A DNA stretch of 28,409 nucleotides, from contig CAZQNC010000005.1 of NCBI GenBank assembly GCA_964594625.1, positions 1 to 28,409 of the forward strand, read 5' to 3'. Within the stretch, counting starts at the first letter, position 1. The number at the start of each line of letters is the position of its first letter. The translations under genes and the position numbers were made by a program. Origin of the DNA: CAZESS01 sp964594625. Its GTDB lineage: Archaea; Thermoplasmatota; E2; UBA202; DSCA01. Below the pieces are notes generated by a model. That model did no database searches. It saw only the letters and a list, made by a program, of their open reading frames with translations, and had not been told where the DNA came from. Positions 23,476 to 28,409 of this stretch are shown here, one piece after another.

Positions 23476-25267
23476 AACACCCGGCAAGCCGGATGTGAAA
23501 GGTTGCTCCTTCGCCCGGCGGGCTCTCCGCCCAGACGTCGCCGCCGTGGGCCTCCACGATGTTTTTCACGATGGACAGGCCAAGCCCCATGCCCCCGCTT
23601 TCACCGCCGGTGTAAAAGGGATCGAAGACCCGGTCGATGTCATCCTCTGGTATGCCCGGGCCCGTATCCGTAATCATGATATGTGTCTGCTCGCCCTCCC
23701 GCCGGCCGGCTACCATGATGTCGCCCGCTTCAGGCGTATGGCGAACCGCGTTCACCAGGATGTTTTTGACCGCCTTACCCAGCAGGTTTTTGTCGCCGTG
23801 CAGGGTCAAAGCATCGGGGACCTCGACGGACACCGACAGCCTTTTTTCATCCGCGATTTCCCGGCAGTCCGCCACCACGTCCGCTATCATCTCCCGGGCT
23901 CCAAAGGTTTCCTTGCGCAGCTCGAGCTCCTTCACGTCTATCGACGGAATCTCCAGCATGTCGTTGATGAGCGCCGTCAGCCGGTCCACGTTCTGCGCCA
24001 TGATGTCCAGTTTTTCCTTCTGCACCTCCGACAGCTCACCCAGCCGTTCCTGTTTCAGCAGGTCGACGTAGGTCTTGATGGAGGTCAGCGGGGTCCGCAG
24101 CTCATGGGCGATGACATCCAGAAACGTGGTCTTCATCTTCCCCAGCTCCGCCTCCGCCAGCTCCCGGTATGCCTTTTCGAGCTTTTTCCGCCGGTTCAGC
24201 AGCTCCTCTATCAGGCGTTCCCGGCTCAGCAGGGTCACCTTTTCCTCCTCCAGGATGCCCTCGGGCAGCTGCTCCACCAGGCCCTCGCCGTACAGGCGCT
24301 CCTTGATGTTGGTGGGCATCGCCCGGAAATGCTCCGTTATCATGGCGTTTGCCCGGTCGGGCCCCATGCTCTGCTTCAGGATGAGATACATCCGGTCGAG
24401 CGCGTGGAGAAAACGCTCGATGACAAACTGAACCGAGTCGTCGGCGTCGCTGCTGCGGCGGTAGAGCACCCGGATGTCTATCTGCCCGCTGGGGCGTATA
24501 TCGATGCCGCTCTTGCTCCGGTTGAGCATGATGGCAACCTCGTTGATGTCGTCGGAGCGGCACCGGCGGAGCACCGGCTCCAGCACCAGCCGGAACAGGA
24601 CAATGGGCAGCGACCAGGTGAACAGTCCCTCGTTCTGCTGGACCGCCTCGGCGATGGCATGCCGCCATTCGTCGGTGGCCTGCTTCCAGGGAACAAAGGC
24701 CGAGTAGAGCTCGATGAGCCCGGCGATAAAATCATAGAAGGCCAGCCCCAGGTCGTCCATGTCGAGCTTGTCGATGACCTCCTCCAGGGCCGTGGTGCTC
24801 AGCCGCTCGTCGACGTCGATGTAGCTGCCGGCCAGCACAGGATGCTCGTCGATGCGGCTTTCCAGCAGTTCCTCGATGCTCGCGGTGCCGATAAGCGGCG
24901 TGATCTTGCGGATGAACAGGTTGGCCACCTGCTCGTAACTGCGCAGCAACGCCACGTCATCCCGCAGCAGCATCTGATGCTCCTCGCTGGCTCCGCCCCG
25001 GATGGATGTCAGCAGGTTTTTCTGCGCCAGAACGAAGCCCACCTCGATGACGACGACGCACAGGGGAAACACAACGATGCCCATCTCCGTGGTGCCGGGC
25101 AACGGCCAGACCAGGCTGTACAAGAACATGAACGGGACGACGGCGAAGGAAAGCGAAAACCACAGGATGTACTGCCGCCGGTAGAGCAGATACACCCGGG
25201 CGATGACCACCACGATGGCGACGGCCAATGCCACGTTGAGCAATGCCAGCACCTGCTGCGGCATCAT
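23465..25267 (-). CDS. Membrane sensor histidine kinase with an unrecognised middle region
   Basis: 600 residues. Three N-terminal membrane helices (about 5-29, 34-55, 61-82), then about 250 residues (95-345) that I do not recognise, mostly helical, then a standard HisKA with DVIAHELRTPLTSIKTYVDLL (His388) and an HATPase domain: Asn506 in KNILVNAVRHT, G1 TDTGPGIP (533-540), F-box VFDPFYTGG and G2 GGMGLGLSIV (558-567). All catalytic boxes are intact. The start ATG at 25267 overlaps the stop of the small membrane protein gene (ATGA), so the two are likely one membrane sensor unit. The REC-DUF835-HTH regulator downstream on the same strand is the likely partner (inference). Confidence 0.92.
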   Translation of the reverse strand: MMPQQVLALLNVALAVAIVVVIARVYLLYRRQYILWFSLSFAVVPFMFLYSLVWPLPGTTEMGIVVFPLCVVVIEVGFVLAQKNLLTSIRGGASEEHQMLLRDDVALLRSYEQVANLFIRKITPLIGTASIEELLESRIDEHPVLAGSYIDVDERLSTTALEEVIDKLDMDDLGLAFYDFIAGLIELYSAFVPWKQATDEWRHAIAEAVQQNEGLFTWSLPIVLFRLVLEPVLRRCRSDDINEVAIMLNRSKSGIDIRPSGQIDIRVLYRRSSDADDSVQFVIERFLHALDRMYLILKQSMGPDRANAMITEHFRAMPTNIKERLYGEGLVEQLPEGILEEEKVTLLSRERLIEELLNRRKKLEKAYRELAEAELGKMKTTFLDVIAHELRTPLTSIKTYVDLLKQERLGELSEVQKEKLDIMAQNVDRLTALINDMLEIPSIDVKELELRKETFGAREMIADVVADCREIADEKRLSVSVEVPDALTLHGDKNLLGKAVKNILVNAVRHTPEAGDIMVAGRREGEQTHIMITDTGPGIPEDDIDRVFDPFYTGGESGGMGLGLSIVKNIVEAHGGDVWAESPPGEGATFHIRLAGCSPQ

Positions 25268-25566
25268 GCTATGACCTCGCGCCAGTCACGGTAGATGCGT
25301 ATCACCCCGTAGAACAGGATGGCCAGCGCCACCAGGATGAACCCGTAGGAGAGCTGCTCCATGACGGCGACGCTCCGGCCGATGGTTATCCAGGGCAGGA
25401 TGAAAAACACGTAGCCGACGAACAGGAACACGGCGCTGCCGGCCAGGATGCTCCCCCGCCGTATCTTGATGACCCGCATCAGCCGGACGAAGTAGTAGAG
25501 CGAGATGACGGCGAGCGTCAGCACTGCCCCGTTGAGCAGTATCATGGCCAGCTGTATCTCTTCCAT
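25264..25566 (-). CDS. Small three-helix membrane protein coupled to the histidine kinase
   Basis: 100 residues with three hydrophobic segments: about 5-28 (LAMILLNGAVLTLAVISLYYFV), 40-59 (ILAGSAVFLFVGYVFFILPW) and 71-90 (LSYGFILVALAILFYGVIRI), with basic loops between. No known family. It resembles the N-terminal membrane parts of archaeal sensor kinases and overlaps the kinase start by ATGA, so it may be a sensing or accessory subunit (inference). A TATA box lies about 28 bp upstream, giving a nearly leaderless message for both genes. Confidence 0.78.
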   Translation of the reverse strand: MEEIQLAMILLNGAVLTLAVISLYYFVRLMRVIKIRRGSILAGSAVFLFVGYVFFILPWITIGRSVAVMEQLSYGFILVALAILFYGVIRIYRDWREVIA

Positions 25567-25587
25567 CGGTGAAAAGAAGACCCGCCG

Positions 25588-25600
25588 CTTTTTAAATATT
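25588..25600 (-). promoter_or_regulatory. TATA box of the membrane protein/histidine kinase operon
   Basis: Minus-strand AATATTTAAAAAG, centred about 28 bp before the ATG at 25566. Confidence 0.6.
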
Positions 25601-25781
25601 TAGATGTACAGCGGCCCGGACACCTGGGGAAGGGCGGAAAAAAACCGCTTTCGGACCCGGTCTGAATATGCTCCCGTAAACAGAAGGACGAGGGGTAATG
25701 ACCGTGAGAGGTGTGTTTTGGAGGCGGCACACATGCCCACAGGGATTAACTCCCCCGTCCTGTTTTAATAGCTGCCGGTTG

Positions 25782-25803
25782 CATATAAGACTTGTCGTAT
25801 ATG
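25782..25803. repeat. 22-bp near-perfect palindrome with TATA-like arms
   Basis: CATATAAGAC, two bases TT, then GTCGTATATG: ten-base arms with one mismatch. Each arm carries a TATA-like core in opposite direction, so it could be an operator or a two-way promoter. Confidence 0.55.
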
Positions 25804-25857
25804 ACGGCAAAAGAGACGGGAACGGGCGATATCCTCCCTTCCCTACGGTACAAAAAG

Positions 25858-25897
25858 CTGCCTAAAAAAAGAAAACAGGAAAAAAAGAAAGGAGGAA
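25858..25897 (-). terminator. T-tract terminator after the AhpD-like gene
   Basis: Read on the minus strand, the bases just after the stop at 25899 hold three pyrimidine/T runs, two of seven T each. Archaeal polymerase stops at such runs without needing a hairpin. Confidence 0.6.
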
Positions 25898-25898
25898 G

Positions 25899-26237
25899 CT
25901 ACTCCCCGAGCTCCTCAAGGGCGTCCTTGACCTCTGCCACGTAGGTCATCGCCGGGCCGCCGCCCATCAGGATGGAGACCGTCGCTGCCTCGAGGATTTC
26001 CTCCCGGGATGCGCCGGCCTCCAGGCATTTTTTCACGTGAATGGCGATGCAGTACTTGCACCGGGCCGTGATGGCCGTGCCCAGGGCGATGAGCTCCTTG
26101 GTCTTGGTGTCCAGCGCGTCGGGCTCCAGCACGCTTCCCATGAACTGCTGGAAATGGCGCATCGTGTCCTTGTTCGTCCGGGAGAGCTCCTTCATCATGG
26201 CCTGCACTTTTTCTATACTGTCGAGCATTTCACCCAT
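25899..26237 (-). CDS. AhpD/carboxymuconolactone decarboxylase-like protein with CxxC motif
   Basis: 112 residues from ATG 26237, chosen because AGGTGA precedes it and homology starts there. The core ELIALGTAITARCKYCIAIHVKKCLEAGASREEILEAA carries Cys60 and Cys63 with His67, the CxxC...H pattern of AhpD-like alkylhydroperoxidases in the carboxymuconolactone decarboxylase superfamily. These all-helical oligomers reduce peroxides or act on lactones; the CxxC favours a thiol redox role. Follows truD on the same strand with 32 bp between; a TATA-like ATTAAT motif at the truD end may give it its own message. Followed by a T-tract terminator. Confidence 0.9.
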   Translation of the reverse strand: MGEMLDSIEKVQAMMKELSRTNKDTMRHFQQFMGSVLEPDALDTKTKELIALGTAITARCKYCIAIHVKKCLEAGASREEILEAATVSILMGGGPAMTYVAEVKDALEELGE

Positions 26238-26267
26238 GGTTTCACCTGGATGGTTATACGGCCGATG

Positions 26268-26277
26268 CATTAATACC
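26268..26277 (-). promoter_or_regulatory. Possible TATA box of the AhpD-like gene
   Basis: Minus-strand GGTATTAATG, predicting transcription near 26246, a few bases before the ATG at 26237. It overlaps the truD stop codon. Confidence 0.35.
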
Positions 26278-27553
26278 TTTGGATGGGCGCCTTCATGAAC
26301 TCCCGGAGCAGGCATGTCGCGTAGCAGCCCTTCGGCAGCGAAAACGACAGCCGTGCCAGGTCATCCTCAACGGTCATGCGGAGATTGGTGAGCGGCGCCA
26401 GGATGGCCCGGCGGAGGCCCCGGGAGGACAGCGACGGCATACCTGAAATGGTAAACTCGTCCCCGGAAAGCTCCTCCTGCTCGAGCACCATCCGCTCAAC
26501 CTCGCCCATCTCCCCGGCGGCCAGCGACGCCTCGGTGCCGACGAGCACCGCGGACGGCAGGCATCGATGCCGGGCAATCTGCCGGTTGACCTTGTCCAGG
26601 TTCCGCTCCGTAACCGGAATGCCTGTCCTCTGCTGCATGTCCCCCCGGTCCATGGGGAGCACCACGTCGCCGGATACCGCCCCATCGATGGGCAATCCAC
26701 GGCGCATGCGCTCCGACAGCATGCGGTTGAACAGCCACGACTGGTATGCATGGACGAACAATCGGAGCAATCCCTCGGGCAGCTGCCGCAATGCGCCGGC
26801 CCAGTCCCCCGGGTGCTCGGCCAGATGCGCTATCATCCGGCGCTCGAAGTTCAGCCGGGCCGGGTATCGCTCCAGCGCGGCGGCGAAATCCCGGGTTTCC
26901 TGGAGCCACTGCCGCGCCCGGCGGCAGACGTCATCCTCGCCGGGCAGGGGATTGGCGGCATAGGTGAGCACCGCCCGCTCGAAGTCGCCGGCCACGATGC
27001 ATCTGCCGACCAGATGGGTTATCGGGCGGAGGATGCCATAGCGCTGCACGCCGAAAAAGTTGGGGAACCCGCCGGTGCTGAGTATCTGCCGATGGATGGC
27101 CTGCGCCTGCTCCTCTGAGCCGGAGACGTCCCGGATGGTGACATGGAAATGGTTGCCGGCGAGCTGGCCCCGGTAAACCGGCTTCCTCGCACGGTAGAGC
27201 ACCTCCACGGTGACGCGCGGGAGGTCCACCCTCGTGACCCGGGGGAGCGACACGGGAAATGACATATACTGGGAGGTAATGGCCTGCTTGTCCTTCATCC
27301 CGGCGAAGCCGATGTATCCGGCGGGGATGCCCAGCTGCGAGGCGATGTGTTCCACCAGGTCGTTGGTTTCCCATCGCTCCGCTGTCACCCGGGCGATGAC
27401 CTGTTTGCCGTCCCCGGGCGGGGGAAGCCGCGGCTGCTCCTCGACGATGAAATCCTCCGGCGTGGTCTTGATGCGCCCGCCGATGCCCGGGCCGTCGGTC
27501 AAAAAAACCTCCATGCCCACGGCGCGCTCCTCCGGGGGCGGGCGGGGTGGCAC
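26270..27553 (-). CDS. truD: tRNA pseudouridine(13) synthase TruD
   Basis: 427 residues from GTG 27553. It turns uridine into pseudouridine in tRNA (position 13 in bacteria; archaeal and eukaryotic relatives also act elsewhere). TruD motifs are visible: GIGGRIKTTPEDFIVEE (23-39), the catalytic motif GYIGFAGMKDKQAITSQ with Asp88, GNHFHVTIRD, and GFPNFFGVQRYG. The TRUD insertion domain follows, and LSFSLPKGCYATCLLREFM ends the protein. GTG is chosen because a GAGGAA site stands before it and archaeal TruD has about 12 residues before the conserved E-V-F-L-T-D. ATG 27514 is the alternative. One base separates it from the rpoL stop, in an operon with rpoL and csl4. Confidence 0.95.
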   Translation of the reverse strand: MPPRPPPEERAVGMEVFLTDGPGIGGRIKTTPEDFIVEEQPRLPPPGDGKQVIARVTAERWETNDLVEHIASQLGIPAGYIGFAGMKDKQAITSQYMSFPVSLPRVTRVDLPRVTVEVLYRARKPVYRGQLAGNHFHVTIRDVSGSEEQAQAIHRQILSTGGFPNFFGVQRYGILRPITHLVGRCIVAGDFERAVLTYAANPLPGEDDVCRRARQWLQETRDFAAALERYPARLNFERRMIAHLAEHPGDWAGALRQLPEGLLRLFVHAYQSWLFNRMLSERMRRGLPIDGAVSGDVVLPMDRGDMQQRTGIPVTERNLDKVNRQIARHRCLPSAVLVGTEASLAAGEMGEVERMVLEQEELSGDEFTISGMPSLSSRGLRRAILAPLTNLRMTVEDDLARLSFSLPKGCYATCLLREFMKAPIQRY

Positions 27554-27554
27554 G

Positions 27555-27818
27555 CTATTCCTCGATTTGCTCTTTCAGGCCGGCGATGTCGTCCTGCAGT
27601 TCCCGGATGGCCGTGACGACGATGTCACGGGGGGAACCCTCGTGCACGCGAAGGGTAAACCGGGGGTTGGCCAGCATGGGATGCGCCACGTTCCAGCCGG
27701 CGTAGTCCACCTGTTCCTGTTTGAGCAGTCGTTCTTTCAATGGGTTGAGAATCGTTTTCTCGCCGATGACCTCGAATACGAACTCGTCGTCTGTTTCCTC
27801 GATGACCTTTACCTCCAT
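27555..27818 (-). CDS. rpoL: DNA-directed RNA polymerase subunit L (Rpb11-like)
   Basis: 87 residues, the usual size. It pairs with subunit D as the alpha-like assembly platform of archaeal RNA polymerase. The sequence NPLKERLLKQEQVDYAGWNVAHPMLANPRFTLRV, split here by its typical turn, and the C-terminal helix AIRELQDDIAGLKEQIEE match the family. A GGGAGTGAT ribosome site at 27822-27830 overlaps the csl4 stop. Middle gene between csl4 and truD. Confidence 0.96.
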   Translation of the reverse strand: MEVKVIEETDDEFVFEVIGEKTILNPLKERLLKQEQVDYAGWNVAHPMLANPRFTLRVHEGSPRDIVVTAIRELQDDIAGLKEQIEE

Positions 27819-27822
27819 GGTA

Positions 27823-28409
27823 TCACTCCCTGTTAAAGCCGCCTTCGCCGTAGTCGGCTGCTATCTTCCGGTCCTCGACGTGGCCGCAGCGGGGACATTC
27901 CAGCACGATGCCCTCCTTCCCCTTTGTTTTTTCCAGGGGATGCCGGCATTCGATGCAGTATGACCTGAGCGAGCCGAGGTTTTTTCCCTTGGTGGTCATG
28001 CGTAGCGATGGCTCCGGCTCGGTGATCTTGGCCCGGATGATGTCTCCGATGCGGAATTTGTCCTTGGCGTTGACCACGTACTCATTCGAGATATCGGAGA
28101 TATGTATGGCGCCGTCGCCGCCGCCGACGATGGCCCGGTCCACGCCCACGACGCACAGTATGTCGACGAGCACCATCTTGTCCATCATATGCCTGACCTC
28201 CGCGATGACCGTCATGCCCTCCTTGACAACCAGTGGCGTGCTGGTAAGCGGGCTAATCTCAGCCGAGGATTTTTTCTTATCGACCGTAAAGGTTCCCAGC
28301 AGGGTGCCCTTGATCTCGCCGTCTATTTCCACGGTGCCGTATCCCGGGAGAATCTCCTCGGCAGCAGCTATCCTGTCGCCGGGCAGCACCAGGCTTCCTT
28401 CTTTTATCA
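27823..28409 (-). CDS. csl4: Exosome RNA-binding subunit Csl4, 5' end just outside the window
   Basis: The visible frame gives 194 residues. It is the cap subunit of the archaeal RNA exosome. The start IKEGSLVLPGDRIAAAEEILPGYGT is the Csl4 N-terminal domain, followed by an S1 RNA-binding domain (EGMTVIAEVRHMM; GAIHISDISNEYV; FRIGDIIRAKI) and a C-terminal zinc ribbon with two CxxC pairs (YCIECRHPL; LECPRCGHV). The last two bases of the window (28408-28409) read TG on the minus strand in frame, so the start ATG probably begins at 28410, one base beyond the edge. First of the csl4-rpoL-truD genes seen here. Confidence 0.94.
   Translation of the reverse strand, partial: IKEGSLVLPGDRIAAAEEILPGYGTVEIDGEIKGTLLGTFTVDKKKSSAEISPLTSTPLVVKEGMTVIAEVRHMMDKMVLVDILCVVGVDRAIVGGGDGAIHISDISNEYVVNAKDKFRIGDIIRAKITEPEPSLRMTTKGKNLGSLRSYCIECRHPLEKTKGKEGIVLECPRCGHVEDRKIAADYGEGGFNRE

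Larger units (their letters stand above)
25567..25898. other. 332-bp stretch without a convincing gene
   Basis: Between the small membrane protein gene (minus) and the 3' end of the AhpD-like gene (minus). Besides the promoter at 25588-25600, the palindrome at 25782-25803 and the T-tracts at 25858-25897, I see no protein with family features, no tRNA and no clear C/D-box RNA. Short open frames on both strands are low-complexity or proline-rich and lack supporting ribosome sites. A small RNA gene starting at the palindrome is possible but unproven. Confidence 0.5.

Noticed and set aside
23495..25294. Plus-strand open frame of 599 codons
   Set aside because: Antisense to the complete histidine kinase; rich in His, Gln and Val with no family features. 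The same reasoning removes the long frames at 20217-21743 and 14286-15551.
25592..25810. Minus-strand open frame of 72 codons in the 332-bp gap
   Set aside because: No ribosome site, no family features, and it runs into the promoter of the membrane protein gene.
25800..25946. Plus-strand short frame starting with ATG at 25800
   Set aside because: It is Lys- and Ser-rich because it crosses the terminator A-tracts, and then runs antisense into the AhpD-like gene.
1..28409. CRISPR arrays, insertion sequences, tRNA or rRNA genes
   Set aside because: No regularly spaced repeats, transposase motifs or tRNA-like stretches were recognised. I could not run a covariance search.

Overview
This window is GC-rich archaeal DNA. 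The evidence is a TATA-binding protein gene, RNA polymerase subunit L, the exosome subunit Csl4, an archaeal-type TruD, the archaeal HMG-CoA synthase/thiolase/DUF35 mevalonate operon, an ADP-forming acetyl-CoA synthetase, and A/T-rich TATA boxes about 26 bp upstream of many start codons. The mix (ADP-forming acyl-CoA synthetase, PKD-type secreted protein, REC-DUF835-HTH regulator, soluble multi-PAS kinases) fits a euryarchaeon, perhaps Thermoplasmatota or a relative. That placement is inference. No methanogenesis gene, tRNA, rRNA, CRISPR array or insertion sequence was seen.

Layout. 1-3371 (minus): a secreted Ntn-hydrolase of the C45 type (cut by the window edge), a UPF0282 metallo-beta-lactamase-fold protein, and a caspase-like lipoprotein with an EF-hand. 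3459-9143 (plus): an overlapping operon of a five-PAS histidine kinase, a five-PAS protein that ends after a histidine-kinase-like dimerisation helix with no ATPase domain, and a CheY-like receiver. 9162-12286 (minus): fused ADP-forming acyl-CoA synthetase and a DRTGG/P-loop partner. 12370-13503 (minus): a GNAT acetyltransferase and a glyoxalase-II-like hydrolase. 13588-13791 (plus): a tiny basic coiled-coil protein. 13797-15671 (minus): a CoA-transferase/acetyl-CoA hydrolase fused to a GNAT domain, divergent from a stand-alone Lrp/AsnC-type ligand-binding domain.

16085-18681 (plus) is the HMG-CoA synthase, acetoacetyl-CoA thiolase and DUF35 scaffold operon, followed by the TBP gene with three stacked TATA boxes. 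19322-25566 (minus) holds a transglutaminase-like protein, a LuxE-type adenylating enzyme, a REC-DUF835-HTH regulator, a cysteine-rich PKD-like secreted protein whose reading frame is broken by one base, a three-TM histidine kinase and a small three-TM protein. After a 332-bp gene-free stretch with a 22-bp palindrome come an AhpD/CMD-like protein and the information-processing operon csl4-rpoL-truD (minus, 25899-28409).

Two themes link the genes. One is acetyl-CoA: made or consumed by the ADP-forming synthetase and the hydrolase/transferase, then used by the mevalonate operon for lipid synthesis. The other is signalling: two separate histidine-kinase systems, one soluble and one membrane-bound. 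The least explained parts are the LuxE/transglutaminase pair beside the membrane two-component genes, the caspase-like lipoprotein coupled to UPF0282, and the cysteine-rich PKD gene. Many adjacent genes overlap by ATGA, and most first genes of a transcript look leaderless.
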